In this document: positions 28,452-38,364 of the stretch, one piece after another
Numbering within the stretch: the stretch's first letter is position 1
Layout: each line of letters begins with the position of its first letter
From: Thermoplasmatota archaeon
Lineage (GTDB): Archaea > Thermoplasmatota > Thermoplasmata > UBA10834
Assembly: GCA_018818785.1 (NCBI GenBank)
Contig: JAHIRF010000002.1
Span: 199,874-263,873 of the forward strand
Direction: 5' to 3'
DNA length: 64,000 bases
Translations under genes and position numbers: made by a program
The notes under the pieces: generated by a model
What the model was told of the DNA's origin: nothing
Database searches by the model: none
Seen by the model: the letters and a program-made list of their open reading frames with translations, nothing else

Positions 28452-29987
28452 ATGATCGAAGAGGCTTCCGGTGGACATAAGGTCCTCACGTCGTTGGACG
28501 AGATAGAGACTTCAGAGGACATCAGGATAGCCTCTGATCCTCTCGAGAGGGTCATCGGACAGGAAGAAGCAGTCCGGCTTGCGAGGATAGCCGCCTCACA
28601 GATGAGGCACCTTCTGCTGGTGGGACCACCAGGCACAGGCAAATCGATGATAGCGCAGGCCTTGGCACTCCACCTGAGAAGGCCGACCGAAGAGATCAGG
28701 GTCGTCCACAACCCGGAGAACCCGGAGCGACCCCTGGTCGAGGTCAGGAATTCGGACGATGTAGAGAAGGAGTTGGAGTCCAAGGGTTACGCAGAGGGGG
28801 AGTACATAGACCCCAAGGAAGCGCCTGTGAACGTTGCTGAGAGACTAGGATACAGATGCACCAGCTGTGGAACCTATTCCTCCCCGAAGGAGAGTTTCTG
28901 CCCGAAATGTTCGCGAGCGAAGGTGGCACAACAGATACGTCCCACGTCGAACAACCCGTTCGGGGACATACTGGGCGGGCTCATGGAAGTCACCATGGGT
29001 CAGATGGCAGGGAGAGACAGGGTCACCACCACCAGGAAGAGGTTCGGAAAGGAAGAGGTGGTGGTGTTTGAACGTTCAGGCGATATGATCAAGGTTCTGG
29101 ATCAGCCGGCCCTCGAGAAACGGAGGGAGCTGGAGAAGGAGAGCCCCAGGAAGGTCATAGTGCCCATCGGGAGGAATCCGTTCGTCCTCGCAACAGGCGC
29201 AAGCGAGACCGAACTGCTAGGGGACGTCCGACACGACCCGTACGGTGGACACCCACAGCTCGGGACACAACCCTATGACAGGGTCGTCGCCGGAGACATA
29301 CACAATGCCCACCAAGGAGTGCTTTTCGTCGACGAATTGCCTCATCTAGGCCATCTTCAGAGATTCATATTGACGGCCATGCAGGAGAAGAGATTCCCCA
29401 TCGCCGGCAGGAACCCTCAGAGCGCCGGCGCAAGCGTCAGGGTCGATAGCGTACCCTGCGACTTCATCTTCGTCGGAGCGTGCAACATACAGGATCTCCC
29501 GCAGATAATGTCGCCGCTGAGGTCGAGAGTGAATGGTGGTGGATATGAGGTCCTCGTGGATACCACGATGCCTGATACGAACGAGAACTGCATGAGGCTC
29601 GCGCAGTTCGTGGCCCAGGAGATCGTCATGGATGGCAAGATACCGCACGCGTCCAGGGAGGCCATCCAGATGATAATCGAAGAGGCACGCAAGAGGGCCA
29701 AGCTGATGGACAACAAAGACAAAGCGCTGACATTGAGGCTCAGGGAACTCGGCGGGCTTATCCGAGCTGCTGGCGATGTTGCGATAGTAGAAGGAGCCGA
29801 ACTCATAGAGGCGAAACACATCAAGGAGGCTCTGAAACGCGCTCGCCCGGTCGAAGAGCAAATCAAGGAGAAGTACGGGAGCTTCCTCGGCGGAGTGGCC
29901 AAGGACATCAGCGGGTCCGAGAGGGATTCGTCACCTTATCATTACTGGAACCAGCATGTACACGACGACAAACAGGGATATCGCTGA
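28452..29987 (+). CDS. LonB-like AAA+ ATPase with inserted zinc ribbon, no S16 protease domain
   Basis: VIGQEEAVRLARIAASQMRHLLLVGPPGTGKS, CTSCGTYSSPKESFCPKC, GVLFVDELPHLG; ORF ends after the AAA+ lid region. Confidence 0.85.
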   Translation: MIEEASGGHKVLTSLDEIETSEDIRIASDPLERVIGQEEAVRLARIAASQMRHLLLVGPPGTGKSMIAQALALHLRRPTEEIRVVHNPENPERPLVEVRNSDDVEKELESKGYAEGEYIDPKEAPVNVAERLGYRCTSCGTYSSPKESFCPKCSRAKVAQQIRPTSNNPFGDILGGLMEVTMGQMAGRDRVTTTRKRFGKEEVVVFERSGDMIKVLDQPALEKRRELEKESPRKVIVPIGRNPFVLATGASETELLGDVRHDPYGGHPQLGTQPYDRVVAGDIHNAHQGVLFVDELPHLGHLQRFILTAMQEKRFPIAGRNPQSAGASVRVDSVPCDFIFVGACNIQDLPQIMSPLRSRVNGGGYEVLVDTTMPDTNENCMRLAQFVAQEIVMDGKIPHASREAIQMIIEEARKRAKLMDNKDKALTLRLRELGGLIRAAGDVAIVEGAELIEAKHIKEALKRARPVEEQIKEKYGSFLGGVAKDISGSERDSSPYHYWNQHVHDDKQGYR

Positions 29988-30003
29988 CAGATGACCCTTA
30001 TGA

Positions 30004-30453
30004 TCAGCTCTGGAGCACCTTCATCATCTTGAAGGCGTCCTCGCCGTTCCTGTAGAACTTCTTGATATCGTCGAATACCGTGAAGCCGAGCTTCTCGTAG
30101 AAAGCCCTCGCACGAGCATTGCTCGTCCTGACCTCGAGGACGACGGAATCCAATCCCTTCCCGATGCATTGACGATAGAGCTCCTCCATCAGGGCCGACC
30201 CGATGAATTGTCCTCTGCATTCCGGTCTCACAGCCAGCATCAGGACCCGGGCTACTTTTGGACCGGACACCACCGCTGCGACGAATGCTACGATCCTGCC
30301 GTCCTTGAGAGCCACCTGGAAACCTTCGGGCCAGTGGTTATGTATGGTCAGATAGAGAGAGGTCTGGTATATCTCTCCCAAGGAATCCTTCACGACGTTG
30401 GTGATGGCATGGATATCCGCGGGAGAGAAATTTCTAACAACGAGCATAACCAA
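30004..30453 (-). CDS. GNAT acetyltransferase (RimI-like)
   Basis: MLAVRPECRGQFIGSALMEEL, LEVRTSNARARAFYEKLGF. Confidence 0.9.
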   Translation of the reverse strand: MVMLVVRNFSPADIHAITNVVKDSLGEIYQTSLYLTIHNHWPEGFQVALKDGRIVAFVAAVVSGPKVARVLMLAVRPECRGQFIGSALMEELYRQCIGKGLDSVVLEVRTSNARARAFYEKLGFTVFDDIKKFYRNGEDAFKMMKVLQS

Positions 30454-30463
30454 CCGTCAAACC

Positions 30464-32632
30464 TCATGAACCGCCTTTTCCGAGATTAAGTTTGCGAATT
30501 GACAGTCGCCTGAGAACCAAGACGAGGGGGATGAGGGCAAGCGGCAGGACCCAGGTCGGAGGTCGTGCGCAAGGTGTCGTGATCGTGACTGCAAGGTCGT
30601 CCCCTGATCCGGGAACGCGCACGATCATCGTATCGCTGGCGTCATTACCCCAGGTATCCTCAACATGGACCGTCACAAGATGCTCCCCCGGCGCCGTGAC
30701 TGCAAAATCTGTGCGCGGGCCATACGAATCGGCCGATCCGTCCCCATTAAGATCCCACCATATCAGGACGATCGCCCTGTCATCACTTGATTCGCTGGCG
30801 TCCAGGGTCACAACATCGCCCTCCCTAGCATCGATATCCGCACCAGCGATGGCGATCGGAGGGATCTCATCAGGAAACCAATCCATGTCAAAGGCATCTG
30901 CGAAATAACTTGCCATCTCCTCGCTGTCCACGATTGCGGCGAGTTCCCGGTTCCGGGCGAATGACGAATAGACCCAGTTGTTGCTCGAGATGACAGCCGT
31001 TCGGTCGTCCAAGATGAGACCTTTGTTGTGTAGGATGGTGATCGGGCTTCGTTCATCCATAAGAAGGAACGAACCGTCCAGATCCTCAGATACGGCGATG
31101 CAGGAGAGGCCGGCGACTGTAGCATTGTTACGATCCAGGTTGAACCAGGACGAATCCAGTATGCCCCTGGATTGTCCGCCATTTCTCAAAGCATCGATTA
31201 TGGCCGTCAGCAGCGGGTTCGTTGTCGCCTCGCTTGACCATCTGGTGTTCCAGCAGATGTCCGACTGGAACTGTTCGAACATGATACGACGAGACGATTC
31301 GAGCAAAGGTACTAGGAACGGACTCTGAATTGACGCATCCGGCGAGACGTGGAGTCGGACGGTGCACGCTTGTGTCGAACGATATGGCCTGAGGGCGCCC
31401 GAGAGGTATACGGGTCTGGGCGGCTCGAATGCTCCTGCATCACTATCGAACCATCCGGTGGTGGTCCAAGCAATCACATCGTCCCGGGATCGCCTAGCAT
31501 CGTCATCGAACACATGTGCCAGGCATCCAGCTAACAGCTCACTCTCGATCCAGACGCCCCATCCCCTATTCCCATGAACTGGGTCTTCAGGAATACCGTC
31601 TGGGACGAAGTTCTCGGACATGACCAAGATGCTCACTTCGTCGATCACCATATATTTTGGATGCAACGGGCCGATATGCCTGACTATGTCGTCGTCCAGG
31701 TTGCCATAAATGCCCAGGACCGAGCAACCCGAGGTGGAAAGGAACGAAAGGCAGTCGATCTCTTCATCACAAATGCCTCCGGCAGGATTCAGGTCCACGA
31801 GTACCCTGACATCCACGCCGGACTTGCTGATACAGGCTAGAGCTTCGCAGAATGGAGCAGAATACAACTCATATGCACATACTCGGATAGTAGTCTTTGC
31901 TGATTGGACCGCTTCGAGGACGACCTCGAGGGAGCAATCAGGGCTGGCGAATGCCGTGATCCCCCCTGCCGGGATCATATCCGAAATAGAGTTGTGCTCG
32001 GTGTAGCCATACCTGTATTCCCTGAAAGACATCCAATCGGTGGAAACGTCAGAATCGACAGGGATGCCACCCATCAACACTCGCTTAGCGATCTCGCCTT
32101 GCCTAAGGGCAGGCATCGGACTCCCGAACCAGCCTTCTGGAATCCCAGAATCTCCATAGCACACGGAATCAACGACTCCACCTTCGGGTGACCGTAGGAC
32201 GAGGGAGTCGCCGATGTCCGCTAACCTGAACGAACCTGAGACGGTGACCAGATCATTCGTATTCCATCCTTGCACGGTAATCTCAGGAGGGACTCCAAAT
32301 GCGTCGAAGTATGAATCATAGTTGGATGATATGTGGACTTCATCGCCTGCGAGGATATGAACGAGCGTTGTGAAAAGCAACACGCCCTCACCGTCGGAGA
32401 GGGTCCAACACGATAGTATGACATCCTCCGAACCACGGTTCCATAGCACGATGTACTCATCATAATTGACACCGCATGGATAGAACTCCGAGATGATCAC
32501 TGGGGGCCCATCGACGGAGAGCGATGAATGGATGCTCACGGCACTCAGAGGAGATGGATGCGGAAGAATCATTCCCGGTACAAGGAGCAGTAGCAAGGCC
32601 AGTGATACCACAACTGGAAAGTCCCTCCGCAT
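30464..32632 (-). CDS. secreted/membrane-anchored lamin-tail + phospholipase-D-like + PKD protein
   Basis: Signal-like N-terminus MRRDFPVVVSLALLLLLVPG; lamin-tail-like IISEFYP...EYIVLWNRG; HPKYMVIDE and HNKGLILDD HKD motifs; PKD-like GEHLVTVHVEDTWG; C-terminal TM plus basic tail. Confidence 0.85.
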   Translation of the reverse strand: MRRDFPVVVSLALLLLLVPGMILPHPSPLSAVSIHSSLSVDGPPVIISEFYPCGVNYDEYIVLWNRGSEDVILSCWTLSDGEGVLLFTTLVHILAGDEVHISSNYDSYFDAFGVPPEITVQGWNTNDLVTVSGSFRLADIGDSLVLRSPEGGVVDSVCYGDSGIPEGWFGSPMPALRQGEIAKRVLMGGIPVDSDVSTDWMSFREYRYGYTEHNSISDMIPAGGITAFASPDCSLEVVLEAVQSAKTTIRVCAYELYSAPFCEALACISKSGVDVRVLVDLNPAGGICDEEIDCLSFLSTSGCSVLGIYGNLDDDIVRHIGPLHPKYMVIDEVSILVMSENFVPDGIPEDPVHGNRGWGVWIESELLAGCLAHVFDDDARRSRDDVIAWTTTGWFDSDAGAFEPPRPVYLSGALRPYRSTQACTVRLHVSPDASIQSPFLVPLLESSRRIMFEQFQSDICWNTRWSSEATTNPLLTAIIDALRNGGQSRGILDSSWFNLDRNNATVAGLSCIAVSEDLDGSFLLMDERSPITILHNKGLILDDRTAVISSNNWVYSSFARNRELAAIVDSEEMASYFADAFDMDWFPDEIPPIAIAGADIDAREGDVVTLDASESSDDRAIVLIWWDLNGDGSADSYGPRTDFAVTAPGEHLVTVHVEDTWGNDASDTMIVRVPGSGDDLAVTITTPCARPPTWVLPLALIPLVLVLRRLSIRKLNLGKGGS

Positions 32633-32687
32633 CGAAGGGGCTAGGGAATCCTCTAAGCATAATGAGGAATGACTACAGGTATGCTTC

Positions 32688-33368
32688 CTATCCGTCGAGG
32701 CCCGATACCAGATCGAGTAGGACGGCCATCTTGTCCTTCGCCTTGACGACCCCGCTCGCCAGAAGTACACCCTCGGCTCCCAGCTCTATCGCCTTTCGAA
32801 CATCCACACCATTCTTCACACCAGCACCACAGAGGACAGAGACCTCATCGCTCACGGATCGGATGGTCGTCACGGTGTCGCTCACGATCTTCGGGTTGGC
32901 CGTCGTGACTGAGATGTCACCTCCGATCAATTCAGGTGGTTCGATTGCGACATAATCTGGACCCATGGCGGCACATGCTCGGCTCACGCCGGTGTTGTTC
33001 GTGCAGACGATTGTGGAAAGACTGAGCTGGTGGGCTCGCTCAATGAGGTCGTGTATCTCGGCCACCTTGATCCTGTGCTCTGAGTGGTTGAGCAACGTGC
33101 CCCGAGCGCCCGATGCCTTGACATTCTCAAGGGTCACATATCCCGTGGTGCCTCCAGGCATCACATCGTCCACGTGTTGGGCGAAGACGGGAATGTCAAC
33201 GATCGATGCAATCCGCGAGATATCGGGCATGGGTGGCGCAACGACTATCGACGCGCCAGTCTCCTTGGCCACGTCATCGCAAATCTTAGCCAGCGATACA
33301 GCCTCGTCTCCGCTCGCTTCGACGTAGGTTTTGAAGTTCACGGCTATGATGAGACGTCTAGATGACAA
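32688..33368 (-). CDS. tpiA: triosephosphate isomerase
   Basis: VNFKTYVEASGDEA, YVAIEPPELIGG, LCGAGVKNGVDVRKA. Confidence 0.95.
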   Translation of the reverse strand: MSSRRLIIAVNFKTYVEASGDEAVSLAKICDDVAKETGASIVVAPPMPDISRIASIVDIPVFAQHVDDVMPGGTTGYVTLENVKASGARGTLLNHSEHRIKVAEIHDLIERAHQLSLSTIVCTNNTGVSRACAAMGPDYVAIEPPELIGGDISVTTANPKIVSDTVTTIRSVSDEVSVLCGAGVKNGVDVRKAIELGAEGVLLASGVVKAKDKMAVLLDLVSGLDG

Positions 33369-33380
33369 GCAAATACCTCA

Positions 33381-34511
33381 TTAGAGGGGCTCCATCCGAG
33401 ACTCTATCTTCTTCAGCACATCGGGTCGTGTCGTGTACTCGAGCTCCTCAGGCGAGACTATTCCAGGCATGAACGGACCGTGGCCGCGCATATAGATGGA
33501 TATCTCCATCGCCTTGTTACGGACGGGGTCCCACTCCTTGCCCGCGAAGTAATCGAGAGGCTTGTGATTGCCGGGAGGAGAGTTCGGCGGCTCTATCCCC
33601 TGGATCTTGCCGTTGGATATCTGGAGGCCGAGCGAGCATACCCTTGGAGGGCCGTCATGGTAGGTGGGGTCGGACTCATCTACAGCGCAGGGGTACCATG
33701 CACCGTAGTGTGAACCCCTCATCCAACCGGATACCAGCTGCGGGAAGGCGAATGGCTGCAGCGCCTCTCCAACCGCAGGAAGCCCGGATTGGCATCGGAC
33801 CATCATGACGGGATCGTCCTTGCCGACATACTTTCCAGCGGATATGTTCAGCTTCTCCGTCGAGACGACGGCAGCTATGCCGATGTCCCTGTGGAGGACG
33901 CGTTTGACTGCGAATCGGGTCGTGTCACCTATCAGGGCGAGGATGTCGTACATCTCAGCGGGAGAACTCATGATGACCTTCTTATGGTCAATCACATCGA
34001 CCACCTCTATGTCGTAGCCGAGGTGCGCTCTCGGGTCGATCACCAATCCCGTCGTGGTGAACGGGTCCATGAATATCTTCGCAATAGGTAGAGAGTATGC
34101 AGCTGGCCCGCACTTGTCCGCCATGAATATGAGCATGGGCTCCGTCGGCCTTTCGACGAACTCCATCTCGGCGGCTCCGGGACCCTGGCCCCTGACGTTG
34201 CCGGAGAACGCATCGGACAGCAGGTCCTGGCCTGCTGCGTACAGATGCATCTTCTTCGCCTCCTGGGCCGCGTCCATGAATGCATTCCAGGCAATCTCGT
34301 GAACGCCCTTGTGGTTCTCCCCGTTCCTGTGGGTCATGAGGAGTTCCATATCATCGCCGCACCTTGTGACATAGTAATCCAACAGGAGGCCGTCCTTGAC
34401 GCCCTTGGACATCGCGAGCGAAGCGACTTCCATCATCTTCGGGTGGGGTCTCGAGTGTCCAGCTATCGATCCAACATCGGCCTTGATAAGCGAAACCGTG
34501 ATCTTCTCGGA
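33381..34511 (-). CDS. fbp: fructose-1,6-bisphosphate aldolase/phosphatase
   Basis: KITVSLIKADVGSIAGHSRPHP, MADKCGPAAYSLPI. Confidence 0.97.
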   Translation of the reverse strand, partial: SEKITVSLIKADVGSIAGHSRPHPKMMEVASLAMSKGVKDGLLLDYYVTRCGDDMELLMTHRNGENHKGVHEIAWNAFMDAAQEAKKMHLYAAGQDLLSDAFSGNVRGQGPGAAEMEFVERPTEPMLIFMADKCGPAAYSLPIAKIFMDPFTTTGLVIDPRAHLGYDIEVVDVIDHKKVIMSSPAEMYDILALIGDTTRFAVKRVLHRDIGIAAVVSTEKLNISAGKYVGKDDPVMMVRCQSGLPAVGEALQPFAFPQLVSGWMRGSHYGAWYPCAVDESDPTYHDGPPRVCSLGLQISNGKIQGIEPPNSPPGNHKPLDYFAGKEWDPVRNKAMEISIYMRGHGPFMPGIVSPEELEYTTRPDVLKKIESRMEPL

Positions 34512-34707
34512 CATATCTTCTTCCTCCGCACACAAATTCTGCTATTTAGCACAGATTCGGCCGATAAGAAGCTTGACATATATTAACCGTTTCCAAGCAT
34601 CACTCAGTTAAGAACCACATATGATGATTGCCGATTGGAGTCACCTCACCCAGCCAGTATCAGATTCCAAAGAGTATTGATTAATATCAAATAGCGCATA
34701 CTAGGAG

Positions 34708-34724
34708 TGACGATTCTATCGTCA
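34708..34724. promoter_or_regulatory. 17-bp perfect dyad TGACGAT-TCT-ATCGTCA in the kinase leader
   Basis: Read directly; lies between an AT-rich promoter-like region and the TTG start. Confidence 0.5.
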
Positions 34725-34767
34725 TGAGGTCGGTTCGAGAGCGACGGCGAACTGGAGGGAGACGTTC

Positions 34768-36753
34768 TTGCCTGAAAGCAGTCTTTCACGTATACTGAAA
34801 GCGAGGAGGAATGACATGCTGGACCGATGGGTAGATGCGATCAAGCTCTCGACCCCAAAATATGCTGATTCACCCGATGAGTTCCTCCATGAATCCGCTG
34901 AGAACTGGATCGATGGCGTTTATCACGCGGTCGCAGAAAGCGATTATTCGCATCTTATGGAATACTGTCTGCGTATCGCTTCCACAAGGACCTCGGAAGG
35001 ATTCAGGTTCAGCGAGGTAATGAAGGCAATCTCTTTGGCCACCGAGATGGTCGTCGATATGCTATTGGAAGAGAATAAGGACAATATCAGCGAGCCGATG
35101 AGTCAGGACATAAAAAAGATCATCAAGGTGATGAACTGGGTGACCATGAGCTTTGGCGAGACATTCGAAGATATCAGACAGAAGGAATTCTCGACGGGAA
35201 CCCTCATCGGTTTGGTCTCGGCCCAGGAAGCCGTCGATGAAACCGCACTGACGAGCAAGCTGCTAGAGATATGCCAGAGCATATCCGGGTGCACGCATGG
35301 AATTGTCATGATGATCGATTCCGATGGAGTTTTGGTGGAGATTCCGGGAAGCGACGAGTTCTCGAGGAAAGTCATGACCAAGATAGGCACCCAGGTTATC
35401 CGAGACATCGCGGCCGTAGCGAGGCATGATAGATTCGAGGAATTGGTGGATAATCAGGTGGCTGCAAATACCCCATCCATCCGGTGTGCAGCAGGTATAC
35501 CTATCATGACTAGGGGGAAGATACTCGGTGCATTGGTACTGGGAGTATGCTCAGATAGAGGCATATCCACGCATGAGATCGACCTGCTGCAGGCGGTGGC
35601 ATCCCAGATAGGGCTCGCATATGATAATTCGCGCATGATGAGACAGCTCACCCGCAAAGCCGCGTATCTCAAGAGCGAGCATGACGAAGTGCTCACGATA
35701 CTGAATGAACTCGGCGCAATCGTATACGTCGCCGACATGGACACCTACGAGGTGCTTGCGGCGAACAAGCAGATGAAAGAAATCTATGGGCACGACATGG
35801 TCGGGAGGATTTGCTACAAGACGATGCAGGAAGGGATGGACGGCCCATGCCCGTTCTGCACGAACAAGCACCTGCTGAAGGATGGGCATCCAACCGGTTC
35901 ATATGTATGGGATTTTCAGAACACCACCACGGGACGTAAATACCGTCTATCGGACAGGGCGATCGAATGGCCCGATGGTCGGCTCGTGAGGATCGAGATC
36001 GGGCTTGATATAACGGATTTCGAGGAAGCCAAGGAGAGGTTGGATGAGATAAGGACCATGCTGCAGCTCTACAATGATCTCCTAGTCCATGACATAAGCA
36101 ATCACACCAGCATTGTAAAAGGCATCATGGAACTGATATGCGATGAAAAGATGTCTCAGGAACGGAAAGGAGAGATGACAAAGACCGCTATGGAACAGAT
36201 GAACAAGATAGACAGGCTCGTCAGCAGGACCGCAACGCTCGCCAAGACGAAGGCTACGGGCAGGGAGAATATGGCCAAAGTGGACCTTGCCCACATACTG
36301 GACACAACCATCTCAGACACGGTTGCTATGGCAGACCAGATGGGTGTGAAGATAATACGAGATCACTCAGGTGGACCGTTCATCATAGAAGCAGGGGAGT
36401 TCGTCGATGAGATATTCATCAACCTGCTCGTCAACGCCATCAAGTATGGGAATGGCAAACCCGTGAAGGTCAAGATCGCGGAATCGACCATTGATGAGAA
36501 GACGCCGTCTTGGAAGGTGTGCGTGATCGACGAGGGGGCAGGAGTGCATCCGGACAAGAAGGCGCTCCTATTCAAGAGGTATGAGCGACTCACGACCGTG
36601 AGCCAACTGAAAGGATTGGGTCTGGGTCTGACCATCGTACGGACTTTGACCGAGACTTATGGTGGGAGGGTCGCAGTGGAGGACCGGGTTCCGGGAGATT
36701 ATACGAAGGGCACGATATTCTCGATCGAGTTCCCCAAAGCGAACGATACATGA
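34768..36753 (+). CDS. sensor histidine kinase (RsbRD-like N-terminus, GAF, PAS, HisKA, HATPase)
   Basis: TTG start with ggaggga upstream; PAS with GPCPFCTN; VHDISNH H-box; HATPase motifs GLGLGLTIVRTL. Confidence 0.9.
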   Translation: MPESSLSRILKARRNDMLDRWVDAIKLSTPKYADSPDEFLHESAENWIDGVYHAVAESDYSHLMEYCLRIASTRTSEGFRFSEVMKAISLATEMVVDMLLEENKDNISEPMSQDIKKIIKVMNWVTMSFGETFEDIRQKEFSTGTLIGLVSAQEAVDETALTSKLLEICQSISGCTHGIVMMIDSDGVLVEIPGSDEFSRKVMTKIGTQVIRDIAAVARHDRFEELVDNQVAANTPSIRCAAGIPIMTRGKILGALVLGVCSDRGISTHEIDLLQAVASQIGLAYDNSRMMRQLTRKAAYLKSEHDEVLTILNELGAIVYVADMDTYEVLAANKQMKEIYGHDMVGRICYKTMQEGMDGPCPFCTNKHLLKDGHPTGSYVWDFQNTTTGRKYRLSDRAIEWPDGRLVRIEIGLDITDFEEAKERLDEIRTMLQLYNDLLVHDISNHTSIVKGIMELICDEKMSQERKGEMTKTAMEQMNKIDRLVSRTATLAKTKATGRENMAKVDLAHILDTTISDTVAMADQMGVKIIRDHSGGPFIIEAGEFVDEIFINLLVNAIKYGNGKPVKVKIAESTIDEKTPSWKVCVIDEGAGVHPDKKALLFKRYERLTTVSQLKGLGLGLTIVRTLTETYGGRVAVEDRVPGDYTKGTIFSIEFPKANDT

Positions 36754-36863
36754 ACCTCAGGAGCGCGAAGGCACCAGCCGCTTATGAGACTGTATCGAAG
36801 GAAAGGGTCGACTAGAAAGACTTAAACTGACATAGTCCGCTATTCGTCGACAGTGAGTCGCTG

Positions 36864-38270
36864 ATGGGAACCGTTGAGGACCTGAGACCTATTTTCTCGC
36901 CAAAGTCGATCGCAGTCGTAGGTGCCTCAAGAAGCCCTATGAAGATCGGTTATGAGATTCTGCAGAACATACTTGTCCATGGATACCGAGGCAAGGTCTA
37001 CCCAATCAACCCGGAGACCCCTGAGATAATGGGACTGAAGACGCAGCCCAGTGTCCTTGCGGTCAAGGAAGACATAGACCTCGTGATAGTGGCAGTCCCT
37101 GCGGAGTTCGTGCCCAAGGTCATGATGGAATGCGCCAGGAAGAAAGTCAAGGGCGTGGTCGTCATATCCTCAGGGTTCGGAGAGACCGGTGAGAGAGGAA
37201 GGCAGCTCGAAGCAGAGATACTGGACATCGCCCGCAAGGGTGGCATACGGTTAGTCGGACCCAACACGCTCGGATACAAGGACCCGATCGACAACCTCGA
37301 TGCCGCGTTCGTTTTCGGCATGCCCCAGAAGGGCGAGATCGCCCTAATAAGTCAGAGCGGCGCGCTCTGCGTCGGCATGATCTATTACGCAAACGGCGAG
37401 CATATCGGCCTTTCGAGAGTGATCAGTGTTGGCAACAAGGCCGATATCGACGATGCGGACCTGATAGATTATCTGGATGCCGACCCAGCGACCAGAGTCA
37501 TCGCCATGTACATAGAGGGTATCAAGGACGGCAAGAAGTTCCTCGATTCAGCCAGAAGGTGCAGCAAACCGATAGTGGCGATTAAGGCTGGAAGGACCGC
37601 TGCAGGCTCTGCGGCAGCGTCGACGCACACTGGCTCCCTGAGCGGGTCCGACGCAGTCTACGATTCCGCGTTCAGGCAAGTGCATATTCAAAGAGCATAC
37701 GACGTCGATGAGCTCTTCGACCTCGCAAGGGCGCTGGCATACCAGCCCGCGATACACGGGAATCGCGTCGGTATCATATCCAACGGAGGAGGGGCGGGAA
37801 TAATGATAGCCGATTGGTGCGAATCTCTCGGACTCAGGGTCCCCAACATCTCGAAGAAGACGGCTGAGGCCCTCCGGCCCCACCTGCCATCAATATCCAC
37901 CGCGAGGAACCCGGTCGACGTCACCGGAGACGCGAGATTCCACAGATATCACGCCACGGGCGCGATAATGCTGAACGACCCGAATGTGGATGCACTCATC
38001 ATGACATGCGTCCACGCGGGCATAGCAAGGCCTAGGGAGTATGTCGGAGCGGTCATCAAGTTGGTCGAGGAGAAGAGGAATCTGAAGAAGCCGATCATTG
38101 CATGCTGGGTAGGCGGGCCCGAGATAAACGAGGTCGTCCAGGACCTGCGTGTCAAGAACATACCGGTGTACCCATCGGCCATGCGCGCCGCGAAGGCCGT
38201 CAGATGCCTCTACGACGAGGGGAAGCGGCTGGAACTGATCGATAAGAAGCCCGCCAAGAACTCAGGATAA
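36864..38270 (+). CDS. acdA: acetyl-CoA synthetase (ADP-forming) alpha subunit
   Basis: FSPKSIAVVGASRSPMKIGYEIL, SSGFGETGERG, STHTGSLSGSD. Confidence 0.93.
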   Translation: MGTVEDLRPIFSPKSIAVVGASRSPMKIGYEILQNILVHGYRGKVYPINPETPEIMGLKTQPSVLAVKEDIDLVIVAVPAEFVPKVMMECARKKVKGVVVISSGFGETGERGRQLEAEILDIARKGGIRLVGPNTLGYKDPIDNLDAAFVFGMPQKGEIALISQSGALCVGMIYYANGEHIGLSRVISVGNKADIDDADLIDYLDADPATRVIAMYIEGIKDGKKFLDSARRCSKPIVAIKAGRTAAGSAAASTHTGSLSGSDAVYDSAFRQVHIQRAYDVDELFDLARALAYQPAIHGNRVGIISNGGGAGIMIADWCESLGLRVPNISKKTAEALRPHLPSISTARNPVDVTGDARFHRYHATGAIMLNDPNVDALIMTCVHAGIARPREYVGAVIKLVEEKRNLKKPIIACWVGGPEINEVVQDLRVKNIPVYPSAMRAAKAVRCLYDEGKRLELIDKKPAKNSG

Positions 38271-38364
38271 ATGATGCAGCGCCACCACCACGCGAAATGC
38301 GCTTTCTTGGAATATGAGCCACAAAGGCATCTCATGAATCAATAGTCTAAAATGGGGGCTCGCC

